This document shows, in pieces, positions 45,680 to 53,535 of a stretch of 64,000 bases of DNA. Source of the DNA: Aeromonas lusitana (GTDB taxonomy: Bacteria > Pseudomonadota > Gammaproteobacteria > Enterobacterales > Aeromonadaceae); the NCBI RefSeq assembly GCF_002812985.1, contig NZ_PGCP01000013.1:141227-205226 (forward strand), in the 5' to 3' direction. Each line of letters begins with the position of its first letter. The first letter of the stretch is position 1. Under the pieces are notes generated by a model. That model did not search any database and had not been told where the DNA came from. It saw only the letters and a program-made list of their open reading frames with translations. The position numbers were made by a program, and so were the translations under genes.

Positions 45680-46573
45680 TTATCCCTGATAACGGTAGAG
45701 GTGCAGCCGCTCTATGATGGCCTCGCCCCCTATCTTGCGATCCCGCCGCGCCTGACGCAGCTTGGGTGGATAGTGGCCGAGGTGAGTGACGCTGGGCTGG
45801 GTATCCGAGCAGAGCAACAGGGGCAGGCTCGCTTTTAGCTGCTGCTTGCGCGGCTCCCTGTCTTGCCACAGCAGGTTGATCATGGGGTGGGTCTTGACCG
45901 GCCGCCGGATCCGCAGCTCAACGTCCGCCGGCAGGCGGCGGATGTCATACACCTCCTGATCCACCATCTTGCTCCACTCCTCGTTGTCCGACAGGGCCGG
46001 CACATAGCGGCGGCTGCGCTCCAGCATCTCCAGCACCTGCTCCCGCGTCAGGCGGCTGATGCTCTGCTTGTCGGCCCAGGTAAAGCCCAGGGAATGCAGC
46101 TCCCCCTGGAGCAGGGTCAGCTTGCGATAGACCTGCAGTGTGATGACGCCGGGCAGCGCGCCGTGCACCAGCTCGAACTTCTCATCCCGCCCGCCGGCCT
46201 CTTGCACCAGCGCCTTGAAGGCGAGCTTGTGGCCGTTGATCTCCTCAATCAGCGGGGCGAGCTGGTCGGCACTGGCGACGGGGAAGCGCAGCCAGCCCGG
46301 CAGCCTGTGGGTTGCCTTGGTGGAGCAACCGGGGCGGGCACTGTGATCCTGATAGGCGGCCAGGGTGGCGGTCAGCGCGGCCTCGCCGTCCAGAGAACCC
46401 ACGTCGATAGCCTCGATGGGATCGTGTTCTTCCCCCAAGGGGACGGCGGGCAGGGGATAGACATGGGCTTCCAGCGGCTCGAGTTGAGCGAGCAACCGGG
46501 CGAGGCGGGCCAGGGCATCTTCCAGCACCAACATCTGTTGACGCAGGGCGGCGGTGGGAGTAAAGGTATCCAT
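45680..46573 (-). CDS. tus: DNA replication terminus site-binding protein
   Basis: 297 residues from the ATG at 46573 with AGGA upstream. It aligns along its whole length with E. coli Tus: LPAVPLGEEHDPIEAIDV, LPGVITLQVYRKLTLL, FTWADKQSISRLTREQVL, RRPVKTHPMINLLW and a C-terminal ERLHLYRY. The lock His of E. coli (His144) corresponds to His137 here (LVHGALPG). Tus binds Ter sites and blocks the replicative helicase from one side. Its presence suggests that this part of the chromosome may be near the terminus, though tus need not sit there in every species. I could not identify a convincing Ter site. Confidence 0.92.
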   Translation of the reverse strand: MDTFTPTAALRQQMLVLEDALARLARLLAQLEPLEAHVYPLPAVPLGEEHDPIEAIDVGSLDGEAALTATLAAYQDHSARPGCSTKATHRLPGWLRFPVASADQLAPLIEEINGHKLAFKALVQEAGGRDEKFELVHGALPGVITLQVYRKLTLLQGELHSLGFTWADKQSISRLTREQVLEMLERSRRYVPALSDNEEWSKMVDQEVYDIRRLPADVELRIRRPVKTHPMINLLWQDREPRKQQLKASLPLLLCSDTQPSVTHLGHYPPKLRQARRDRKIGGEAIIERLHLYRYQG

Positions 46574-47094
46574 CGGCAAATCCTGTGATCGGCGCCATTC
46601 TTGTCCGTGATGGACGAACAAGGGGGCTGGCTAAACTACTGTATAAATAAACATACCAGCATGCCATTAGGGCGCCAAGTGCCTCTTCGATCCTCTCCCA
46701 AGGCGAGGGGCAAATCTGATAGCCATTTGAGTGTTTTCGTTTTGTATCTTCCTGTTAAATAAGGATCAACAAAAGATCGCTTGATTAACAACTGACTGTA
46801 AACCCGAGGTTGCCAGCCGGATCGCCTGATCCAATGACTGCATACCTAATTTGAGAAAGTGCATAGTTAGAACTGCACCATGCAGCAGAAAATGCTGTCG
46901 GGGAAAAAATCGGAATGATGAGAACGCATTCTCATTTAAAATCAATAATTTGGTATTCGTGGCATGGCGTTATTCGCCATTAGTTTTACTAATGTCTTGT
47001 ATCAAAATTCGTCAATTGAGACGCCTCCTCTGCCTGACTAAGCTTTGCGCAACTGATTTGAACCTTGTGCAGAACCTTTCAGAGGAGCCATCCC
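46574..47094. other. Intergenic region between divergent tus and DUF1127 genes
   Basis: About 520 bp, AT-rich compared with both sides. It should hold the tus promoter (minus) and the promoter of the small DUF1127 gene (plus). A palindrome lies at 46918-46935. The forward open frame that crosses this region from 46851 overlaps the DUF1127 gene in another frame and has no family features. Confidence 0.55.
46918..46935. promoter_or_regulatory. Palindrome resembling a Fur-type operator but with altered spacing
   Basis: ATGAGAA and TTCTCAT are perfect inverted copies separated by four bases (CGCA). Fur sites have the same half-sites but one base less between GAGAA and TTCTC. It lies about 160 bp before the DUF1127 start. 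Binding by any regulator is unproved. Confidence 0.35.
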
Positions 47095-47304
47095 ATGGCC
47101 AACATGACTTATACCGAAGCCGGTTACCAGCATTCCAGCCAATCGAATCTGATGGCTCGTGTGAAAATGACAGTACTGACCTGGCTGGAACGCAGCCGCA
47201 GCCGTCGCCAGCTCTCCGAGCTGCCCGCCTACCTGCTCAAAGACATCGGCTTGAACGAAGCCGACCGTTATCAAGAGACCACCAAGCCGTTCTGGCGTGG
47301 TTGA
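47095..47304 (+). CDS. Small DUF1127 (YjiS-like) protein
   Basis: 69 residues from the ATG at 47095 with GAGGAG about 8 bases upstream. The C-terminal DUF1127 motif is clear (RSRRQLSELPAYLLKDIGL, then NEADRYQE). Such proteins are small, basic and arginine-rich; in some bacteria they bind RNA or affect phosphate and carbon control, but no role is set for this one. It is monocistronic. Confidence 0.85.
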   Translation: MANMTYTEAGYQHSSQSNLMARVKMTVLTWLERSRSRRQLSELPAYLLKDIGLNEADRYQETTKPFWRG

Positions 47305-47517
47305 TCGACCGGGCATGGATGCCTCGTTTTTCTGCTGATAGTGTTTCTTTACCCATAATCCCTGTTGTACCGCCATCACTGGTCTGATCTCCCCTCGCAC
47401 CGCCCCGTTTGAATGCCCTGTTCGTCCACGCTTTCCACTCGCCACCCCCATAGCGTCACTTGTCATCGTTTGTTGTCACATTTGTATCCTTACTGTTTGA
47501 ATTTGTTTAAAAACTGA

Positions 47518-47545
47518 TTTGAAGCCGGGACGCCTTGCGTATAAT
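47518..47545 (+). promoter_or_regulatory. Sigma70-type promoter upstream of astE
   Basis: TTTGAA (47518-47523) and TATAAT (47540-47545) are 16 bases apart, and the -10 has the extended TGCG context. The distance to the astE start is about 50 bp. Confidence 0.65.
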
Positions 47546-47594
47546 CCGCATTGTCTGACATCGACAAGTGTGAACTGACAAGAGGGTGAGATGG

Positions 47595-48620
47595 ATGATT
47601 CCCCAGCATGACTTTTTGGCCCTGACCCGCCGCCACGAGTGGCAGCTCGAGCCTTTCTCCTATGCACTGCCAAACGGTGATGCGGTCAACGTGTGGGACA
47701 CCGGGGTGCTCTGCCTCGAGCCCACCAGCGGCGCGGGCGACGAGCCGGGCGGTCGCAAGGACATAGTGCTCTCCTGCGGCATCCACGGTAACGAGACGGC
47801 CCCCATCGAGATCTGCAACCAGTTGCTGACCAGGCTGCTGAGCGGTGAGCTGCAGACCCGTCATCGGGTGCTGTTCCTGTTTGGCAACCCGGCGGCCATG
47901 AACCTGGGGCTACGGGAGGTGGAGGAGAACATGAACCGTCTCTTCTCCGGCGCCCACAGCAAGGGGGAGGGGCTGTGCAACCGGGAGCGCATTCGCGCCA
48001 TGCGTCTCGAGCAGTATGTGAGCCGCTTCTTCGCCGACCCCGCGCGGCCCCGCTATCACTACGATCTGCACACAGCCATTCGCGGCTCGCGCCACGAGAA
48101 GTTTGCGGTCTACCCCTTCCCCCACGAGCGGCCCCATTGCAGGGAGCAGGTGCAGTTCCTCGGCGCCTGCGGGGTGCGCACCATACTGCTCTCCGGCGGG
48201 CCGACCACCACCTTCAGCTATTACAGCTCCCATCGCCACGGTGCCCACGCCTTCACGGTAGAGCTCGGCAAGGTGCGCCCGTTTGGCGAGAACGACATGA
48301 CCCGCTTCCTCGAGGCGCGTCAGGCGTTGCAGGAGCTGGTGACTCAGGATGAGATGGCGCTCGAGCCCTGGCGGGCGGATGACTTCACCCTGTTCGCCAT
48401 CGATCGGGTGATCAACAAGCGCTCCGAGCAGTTCCGCTTCCTGTTTGCCAGCGACGTGGACAATTTCACCGAGTTTCCCCAGGGGTTTGTGCTGGCAGAA
48501 GACGGGGATCAGCAGTACAGGGTAGAGAAACCGCGGGAGGCGGTGGTCTTCCCCAACGCCAACGTGGCCATCGGCCAGCGCACCATGCTGCTGGTGGTGC
48601 CGACCCGGCTGTGGGAGTGA
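47595..48620 (+). CDS. astE: Succinylglutamate desuccinylase
   Basis: 341 residues from the ATG at 47595, which has GAGGGTGAG upstream; a GTG at 47586 overlaps that site. Zinc ligands His64 and Glu67 (CGIHGNETAP) and a later His (YDLHTAIRGS) are in place, as is the catalytic Glu (FTVELGKV). It cleaves N-succinylglutamate in the last step of the arginine succinyltransferase pathway. The other ast genes are not in the window, which is usual where astE stands alone. Confidence 0.93.
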   Translation: MIPQHDFLALTRRHEWQLEPFSYALPNGDAVNVWDTGVLCLEPTSGAGDEPGGRKDIVLSCGIHGNETAPIEICNQLLTRLLSGELQTRHRVLFLFGNPAAMNLGLREVEENMNRLFSGAHSKGEGLCNRERIRAMRLEQYVSRFFADPARPRYHYDLHTAIRGSRHEKFAVYPFPHERPHCREQVQFLGACGVRTILLSGGPTTTFSYYSSHRHGAHAFTVELGKVRPFGENDMTRFLEARQALQELVTQDEMALEPWRADDFTLFAIDRVINKRSEQFRFLFASDVDNFTEFPQGFVLAEDGDQQYRVEKPREAVVFPNANVAIGQRTMLLVVPTRLWE

Positions 48621-48710
48621 TCTGAGACCATCTCTGCCCGCCGAAGTGGCGCCCCAAGCGGCCGCGGGGGCAGAACACAGAATGGGAGTGATCCCGAAAT
48701 CACCCTGACA

Positions 48711-48735
48711 GGGAGCCCGAAAGGGCTCCCTTCTT
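48711..48735 (+). terminator. Terminator after astE
   Basis: GGGAGCCC - GAAA - GGGCTCCC, an 8 bp stem with a stable tetraloop, followed by TTCTT, 90 bp after the stop. Confidence 0.8.
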
Positions 48736-48822
48736 CGTTCCTGCTCGCCGAAAATCTCATCTTCTTTCTGAAATTAAAGAAGTTTCTACTGGTCTAACCT
48801 GACGAAATCCCATTGTCACCAA

Positions 48823-48838
48823 GTTAACATGTTGTTTA
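48823..48838 (+). promoter_or_regulatory. Possible ArcA-type direct repeat upstream of the bkd operon
   Basis: GTTAA (48823) and GTTTA (48834) are 11 bp apart, the spacing of ArcA direct repeats. An aerobic 2-oxoacid dehydrogenase operon would be a sensible target, but two short half-sites are weak evidence. Confidence 0.3.
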
Positions 48839-48891
48839 CATTTTGAGGGTCACCTCATGGTGGTGACGTTGACAACGGCAAGGAGCCAGTT

Positions 48892-49989
48892 ATGACCCAT
48901 GTCGACATCCCTTTCCTTCGTTACCTCGATGAGGAGGGGCGCCCGGTCGCGACACTGCCGACCTGGCTGGACAAGGCGACACTGCACACCTTCTACCGCA
49001 ACATGGTGATGGTGCGCAGCTATGACAAGAAAGCGATCGCGCTGCAGCGAACCGGCAAACTCGGCACCTTTCCCTCCCACCTGGGGGCGGAAGCGGTAGG
49101 GATCGGGGTCGGGCTCGCCATGCGGCCAGAGGATGTCTACGTACCCTATTACCGGGACATGCCGACCCTCTATGTGAGAGGCGTGCCCATGGAGCAAAAC
49201 CTGCAATATTGGGGTGGGGATGAGCGGGGCAGTGTCTTCTATAAGCCAGATGGCGAATTATCGGAAGATTTACCTATCTGCGTGCCCATCGCTACCCAGA
49301 TCACCCATGCCGCCGGCATAGCCGCGGCCTTCAAGCTGCGCAATCAACCGAGAGTCGCCGTGGTCACCATAGGCGATGGGGGCACCTCTAAGGGGGATTT
49401 CCTCGAGGGGCTCAACTGCGCCGGCGTCTGGCACCTGCCCATGGTGATGATCATCAACAACAACCAGTGGGCCATCTCGGTGCCGCGCAAGCTGCAGACC
49501 AGCGCCCCCACCCTGGCCCAGAAGGGCATAGGGGCCGGGGTGCGCAGCCTGCAGGTCGATGGCAACGATGTGGTGGCCGTCTATGAGGCGACTCGCGCCG
49601 CCATGGAGCGGGCCCGCAGCGGCAAAGGGCCGACCCTGATCGAGGCGGTCAGCTACCGGCTCGGGGATCACACCACAGCCGACGACGCCACCCGCTATCG
49701 GGAATCCGCCGAGGTGGAAGCTGCCTGGGCCAAGGAGCCGGTCAAGCGGCTGCGCCAGTTCATGGCCGAGCAGGGCTGGTGGGACGAGCCGCAGGAGCAG
49801 GCCTTGCTGTCTGAAGCCGCCCGTGAGGTCGAGCGCGCCGTCGCCGCCTACGAGGGCACGGCGCCCCAGGCGCCGGAAACTTTGCTCGACTACCAGTTCG
49901 CCGAGCTGCCGCGGGACTATCGCGCCCAGCGTCAGCGCATCATCGCCAAGGGGATGCAGGCCCACGGCGGGGAGACACATCATGAGTGA
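48892..49989 (+). CDS. bkdA1: 2-oxoacid (branched-chain type) dehydrogenase E1 component, alpha subunit
   Basis: 365 residues. Family markers: YRNMVMVRSYDKKAIALQRT, GTFPSHLGAEA and YVPYYRD; the thiamine-diphosphate motif runs from GDGGTSKGDFLEGLNCAG (about residue 161) to NNNQWAIS, and SYRLGDHTTADDATRYR is the phosphorylation-loop region. It decarboxylates a 2-oxoacid together with the beta subunit. The separate alpha and beta chains and the single-lipoyl E2 that follows suggest the branched-chain type rather than the AceE pyruvate type. The ribosome site AAGGAG is strong. Confidence 0.88.
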   Translation: MTHVDIPFLRYLDEEGRPVATLPTWLDKATLHTFYRNMVMVRSYDKKAIALQRTGKLGTFPSHLGAEAVGIGVGLAMRPEDVYVPYYRDMPTLYVRGVPMEQNLQYWGGDERGSVFYKPDGELSEDLPICVPIATQITHAAGIAAAFKLRNQPRVAVVTIGDGGTSKGDFLEGLNCAGVWHLPMVMIINNNQWAISVPRKLQTSAPTLAQKGIGAGVRSLQVDGNDVVAVYEATRAAMERARSGKGPTLIEAVSYRLGDHTTADDATRYRESAEVEAAWAKEPVKRLRQFMAEQGWWDEPQEQALLSEAAREVERAVAAYEGTAPQAPETLLDYQFAELPRDYRAQRQRIIAKGMQAHGGETHHE

Positions 49990-50065
49990 AATCACACTGC
50001 TCGAAGCGGTCCGCCCGACATGGCATCACGAGATGGCTCTGGGCTTGGGGAGGCTGCATGAGTGA
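49982..50065 (+). pseudogene. Degenerate duplicate of the E1beta gene start
   Basis: A 27-codon frame (MSEITLLEAVRPTWHHEM...) mirrors the first residues of the true E1beta (MSEITLLEAINLALHHEM). The two starts are 76 bp apart and about 45 of the first 54 bases agree. Its ATG overlaps the E1alpha stop as a coupled E1beta start would, but the frame stops at 50063 inside the true gene. It may now act only to couple translation. Confidence 0.7.
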
Positions 50066-51044
50066 AATAACGTTGCTCGAAGCCATCAATCTGGCGCTGC
50101 ATCACGAGATGGAGCGAGACCCGGACGTAGTGGTGCTCGGCGAGGACGTGGGAGTCAACGGCGGGGTGTTTCGCGCCACCGTGGGGCTGCGCGACAAGTT
50201 CGGTTTCAAACGGGTGATAGACACGCCGCTGGCCGAGGGGCTGATCGCCGGGGTGGCGGTCGGCATGGCCACCCAGGGGCTCAAGCCCGTGGCCGAGTTC
50301 CAGTTCCAGGGCTTCATCTTCCCCGGCATGGAGCAGATCATCTGTCAGGCGGCGCGTATGCGCAATCGCACCCGCGGCCGGCTCTCCTGCCCCCTGGTCT
50401 ACCGCTCCCCCTATGGCGCCGGCATCCACTCGCCGGAGCACCACAGCGAGAGCGTGGAGGCGCTGTTCGCCCATATCCCGGGTCTGCGGGTGGTGATCCC
50501 CTCCAGCCCCAAGCGAGCATATGGTCTGCTGCTCTCCGCCATCCGCGACCCGGATCCCGTGATGTTCTTCGAGCCGGATCGTATCTACCGCTCCATGAAA
50601 TCCGACGTGGTGGATGACGGTATCGGCCTGCCACTCGATGTCTGCTTCACCCTGAGACCGGGGCGAGATCTCACCATAGTCGCCTGGGGTGCCTGCATTC
50701 AGGAGGTGATGAGGGCCGCCGCCCAACTGGCGGAGCGGGACATCCAGTGTGAGGTGCTGGACTTGGCCACCATCAAGCCGCTCGACATGGAGAGTATCCT
50801 CGCCTCGGTGCGCAAGACTGGCCGGCTGCTGGTGGTGCACGAGGCGTGCGGCAGCTTCGGGGTCGGTGCCGAGATAGTGGCGCGGGTCACCGAGGAGGCG
50901 CTGACCTCTCTCAAGGCGCCGCCCAAGCGCCTCACCGGGGTGGATGCCGCCGTGCCCTACTATCGCAACGAGGAGTATTACCTCATCACAGAGCAGGATA
51001 TTGCGGATGCGGCGCACCAGCTGATGGAGAAAAATTGGCTATGA
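50058..51044 (+). CDS. bkdA2: 2-oxoacid (branched-chain type) dehydrogenase E1 component, beta subunit
   Basis: 328 residues from the ATG at 50058, with GGGGAGG close upstream. Transketolase-type beta subunit motifs: VVVLGEDVGVNGGVFRAT, DTPLAEGLIAGVAVGMA, FQFQGFIFPGMEQI, SPYGAGIHSPEHHSES, and the C-terminal VVHEACGSFGVGAEI. Extending the frame to 49986 would add a non-homologous tail read from the duplicated start. It pairs with the gene upstream. Confidence 0.9.
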   Translation: MSEITLLEAINLALHHEMERDPDVVVLGEDVGVNGGVFRATVGLRDKFGFKRVIDTPLAEGLIAGVAVGMATQGLKPVAEFQFQGFIFPGMEQIICQAARMRNRTRGRLSCPLVYRSPYGAGIHSPEHHSESVEALFAHIPGLRVVIPSSPKRAYGLLLSAIRDPDPVMFFEPDRIYRSMKSDVVDDGIGLPLDVCFTLRPGRDLTIVAWGACIQEVMRAAAQLAERDIQCEVLDLATIKPLDMESILASVRKTGRLLVVHEACGSFGVGAEIVARVTEEALTSLKAPPKRLTGVDAAVPYYRNEEYYLITEQDIADAAHQLMEKNWL

Positions 51045-51089
51045 CCTTGTACACAGATGGGCGGTTGAACGACCGCGCAAGCGACAGGC

Positions 51090-51113
51090 ATGGAATTTTT
51101 CAACGTGCGGTGA
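51090..51113 (+). other. Short ghost of the E2 gene start
   Basis: ATGGAATTTTTCAACG at 51090 resembles the true E2 start ATGAAATTTTTCAAAT at 51139, 49 bp later (MEFFNVR-stop against MKFFKLP). With the E1beta case above, both junctions of this operon carry a decayed start copy. The match is only about 15 bases, so chance is possible. Confidence 0.4.
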
Positions 51114-51138
51114 TTTCCCAGCGGATGGAGAACGGGTC

Positions 51139-52239
51139 ATGAAATTTTTCAAATTACCGGATCTGGGCGAAGGATTGGCCGAGGCCGAGATAGTGGAATG
51201 GAAGGTGAGCGCCGGCGATACCGTGAGTATCGATCAGGTGTTGCTATCGGTGGAGACCGCCAAGGCGCTGGTGGATGTGCCCTCGCCGGTGGCCGGGGTC
51301 ATCGCCCGTCTGTGCGGCCAGGAGGGGGACATCCTCCACATCGGTGCCCCCCTGGTGGAGTTTGAAGGTGGTGAGGACGACGGCACAGTGGTGGGCAAGG
51401 TGAGCGCCCATCAGCAGCACATCGAGGATCACTTCGTGGTCGGCGCCATGGCCCCCGGTGGCAGCCTGGTACAGGCCATGCCAGCGGTGCGGCTGCTGGC
51501 GCAAAAACTCGGCCTCGACATCGACAAGATCAAGGGCAGCGGCAGCGCCGGCATGGTGACAGAGCAGGACGTGCAGGTGGCGTTCGAGGCGATGCAGGAG
51601 AGCGGTAACGAGTTCCTCAAGGGCTCGCGCCGGGCCATGGCCAAGGCGATGGAACTGTCCCACAAGACGGTGGTGCCGGTCAGCCTCACCGACGAGGTGG
51701 ACCTGCGCCACTGGCGCGCCGATGAAGACGTGACCGTGCGCCTCATCAAGGCCATCGGGGTGGCGTGCCGCGCCGAGCCCTCCATGAACGCCTGGTTTGA
51801 CGGGGATACCCTGTCAAGGCGGCTGTTCAACGAGGTCAACGTGGCCATTGCGGTTGACTCTAAACATGGCCTCTATGTGCCCGTGATGGAGAACGTGGCC
51901 GAACGGGAGCGGGCGGATATCCGTCAGGGGCTGGATCGGATGATCGCCGATGTGAAGGCGCGTGCCGTACCGCGGGAGATGTTGCAAGGGGCGACCATCA
52001 CGCTCACTAACTTCGGCGCCATCGCGGGCCGTTACGCCAGCCCCATAGTGACGCCACCGCAGGTGGCCATCATAGGGGCGGGCAAGTTGTTCGAAAAAGT
52101 GGTCTTCATCCACGGGGAGGCGCGGCCGGTGCGGGCGCTGCCATTGTCGATGACATTTGACCATCGCGCCTGCACCGGCGGGGAGGCGGCACGCTTCCTC
52201 AAAGCCCTGGTTCAGGCACTCGAATCCGCTGATGTATAA
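51139..52239 (+). CDS. bkdB: 2-oxoacid dehydrogenase E2 component (dihydrolipoamide acyltransferase)
   Basis: 366 residues. One lipoyl domain at 1-75 with the lipoylated Lys42 (SVETAKALVDVPSP), a peripheral-subunit-binding domain at about 112-150 (AVRLLAQKLGLDIDKIKGSG), then the catalytic domain (NVAIAVDSKHGLYVPVM, TLTNFGAIAGRYASPIVTP). The catalytic motif reads DHRACTG (His342): the usual Asp of DHRxxDG is Thr346. The E3 subunit is not encoded here and is probably shared with other complexes. A strong terminator follows. Confidence 0.9.
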   Translation: MKFFKLPDLGEGLAEAEIVEWKVSAGDTVSIDQVLLSVETAKALVDVPSPVAGVIARLCGQEGDILHIGAPLVEFEGGEDDGTVVGKVSAHQQHIEDHFVVGAMAPGGSLVQAMPAVRLLAQKLGLDIDKIKGSGSAGMVTEQDVQVAFEAMQESGNEFLKGSRRAMAKAMELSHKTVVPVSLTDEVDLRHWRADEDVTVRLIKAIGVACRAEPSMNAWFDGDTLSRRLFNEVNVAIAVDSKHGLYVPVMENVAERERADIRQGLDRMIADVKARAVPREMLQGATITLTNFGAIAGRYASPIVTPPQVAIIGAGKLFEKVVFIHGEARPVRALPLSMTFDHRACTGGEAARFLKALVQALESADV

Positions 52240-52242
52240 GGC

Positions 52243-52280
52243 TTTGTGCCCTGCCGCTGGCAGGGCACAAATTTGTTTGC
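52243..52280 (+). terminator. Strong terminator after the bkd operon
   Basis: TTTGTGCCCTGCC and GGCAGGGCACAAA form a perfect 13 bp stem around GCT, and the RNA continues into TTTG. It begins 4 bp after the E2 stop. Confidence 0.85.
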
Positions 52281-52304
52281 GTAATCGACAAAGGCACGTA
52301 TAAT
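52277..52304 (+). promoter_or_regulatory. Promoter of the cold-shock gene with a long leader
   Basis: TTGCGT (52277-52282) and TATAAT (52299-52304) with 16 bases between. The start codon is about 134 bases beyond the predicted transcription start, a long untranslated leader of the kind that controls cold-shock mRNAs. I did not find a clear cold-box sequence. Confidence 0.6.
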
Positions 52305-52444
52305 CTAAGCCAGCTTGAAAGGGCGATTGTTATGTCAATGAATATGATGTTTTGCATCTTTTCCTGTTGTTCATAAGTAAATCCCGTTTTTGAGCTTTAC
52401 CCGCTGAAAAGCATAAGTAATTATTTTGAATACAGGTTAAAGAT

Positions 52445-52654
52445 ATGTCTAACATGATCACCGGTACCGTTAAGTTTTTCAACGAAACCAAAGGTTTTGG
52501 CTTCATCCAGCAAGAAAACGGCCCGGACGTTTTCGTTCACTTCAGCGCTATCAGCGGTAACGGCTTCCGTACCCTGGCTGAAGGTCAGCGCGTACAGTTC
52601 TCCGTGACCCAAGGTCAGAAAGGCCCGCAGGCTGAGAACGTAACTGCTCTGTAA
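52445..52654 (+). CDS. Cold-shock protein, CspA family
   Basis: 69 residues, a single cold-shock domain. RNP1 (KGFGFIQQ) and RNP2 (VFVHFSAI) are both intact, and [15 protein letters not shown] is the family start. It binds single-stranded nucleic acid and melts RNA structure. The composition is typical of highly expressed genes. Whether it is cold-inducible cannot be told from sequence. Confidence 0.95.
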   Translation: MSNMITGTVKFFNETKGFGFIQQENGPDVFVHFSAISGNGFRTLAEGQRVQFSVTQGQKGPQAENVTAL

Positions 52655-52673
52655 TTCTTATACAGAATTTAAG

Positions 52674-52710
52674 AAAGCCGCGATGCCTCTGGTGTCGCGG
52701 CTTTTTGTTT
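52674..52710 (+). terminator. Terminator after the cold-shock gene
   Basis: AAAGCCGCGA and TCGCGGCTTT form a 10 bp stem, followed by TTGTTT. Confidence 0.85.
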
Positions 52711-52751
52711 ATGGCATATTCTTAACTCACCTCTGATTCGTGCCAATCACC

Positions 52752-53057
52752 ATGCTCCCATCACTCTTGTTGACCGCTTCCTTGCTGGTTTCTGCCGACG
52801 CTCCCGCACCGGATCCCGCGGCAAAAGAGGCCGTTGCCGTGTGCCAGCAGTTCGTGCAGGTCCGTCTGGGGAAGATGGATGTGCCTGAGGAGATTGCTGC
52901 CCGCTCGGTTCCCAAGCGGGCGGGGGAGTGGCTGGTGGATGGGAAGGTAAAAGGACCCGAAGGTCCTTTGCTGTTTGCTTGTTTACTGAAGCAGGGCGCG
53001 CGCTGGGAGCTGCTTAACTTCTCCCTCTGGGCGCCACAGGAGATCAATTCGGCTTGA
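52752..53057 (+). CDS. Small secreted protein of unknown function
   Basis: 101 residues from the ATG at 52752; a GTG at 52740 is an alternative. A short signal peptide (MLPSLLLTASLLVSA) is followed by an alanine/proline-rich linker and a small domain with two cysteines (AVCQQFVQ and LLFACLLKQG) that could pair in the periplasm. I do not recognise the family. It overlaps the convergent gene at 53044 by 14 bp. Confidence 0.6.
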   Translation: MLPSLLLTASLLVSADAPAPDPAAKEAVAVCQQFVQVRLGKMDVPEEIAARSVPKRAGEWLVDGKVKGPEGPLLFACLLKQGARWELLNFSLWAPQEINSA

Positions 53058-53292
53058 GTGCCACCAGCAGGTGTTGGAGATGCTCGAGCATGGTCATGCC
53101 GAAGGGGGTCAGATAGCCACCGTCGGCGGCGCTGATCAGCCCTTGCTGATGCAGGCGCTCTGCCGCCAGGCACAGCTCTTCAGACATGTCGCTGCGTAAT
53201 TTGATCCCCTGACTCATGTTGGCCGGATCAAAGCATGCCAGTATTTTCAGCTCATTCACAAAATCGTCAGAAACCTGGTCGATCCCACTCAT
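53044..53292 (-). CDS. TIGR02647 family small protein
   Basis: 82 residues. The pattern VNELKILACFDPANMSQGI, AAERLHQQGLISAADGGYLT and a final LEHLQHLLVAL matches the small conserved family TIGR02647, which has a winged-helix-like look (two helices and a GGYLT wing). No function is known. The gene is convergent with the small secreted protein. Confidence 0.75.
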   Translation of the reverse strand: MSGIDQVSDDFVNELKILACFDPANMSQGIKLRSDMSEELCLAAERLHQQGLISAADGGYLTPFGMTMLEHLQHLLVALKPN

Positions 53293-53535
53293 GGATGCAC
53301 TCCTTACGCTAAAGATGTATGCAAACTAGCATTCCCGGTTTTACTTTAGTGGGCGCTGGCTCAAACTATTGGGCTTTGTCAGGGCTGGCGCGGTGCGAAC
53401 GCTGCTTTTTTGGCCGCACTCCCAACGCGGACAAGCGGGCTGGCCCGCCCGTCGACCATTAAACATGGTAGAATAGTCCCTCTTCTGTCTTTTTGGCCAG
53501 GCATGCTCCCGGCCTTCCAGCTCAAGGCGTCGCTC

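Noticed and set aside
46639..46657. Ter-like sequence (GTATGTT on the minus strand) just upstream of tus
   Set aside because: Only seven bases agree with the E. coli Ter consensus; the GTAAC core and the key cytosine are absent. It also reads as an AT-rich palindrome that could be part of the tus promoter.
46851..47387. A 178-codon forward frame across the tus-DUF1127 spacer
   Set aside because: It runs through the DUF1127 gene in another frame, while that gene has a good ribosome site and a recognised motif.
46574..48900. A dif recombination site near tus
   Set aside because: No 28-base sequence with XerC/XerD-like half-sites was found; TATAAT-containing stretches here are promoters.
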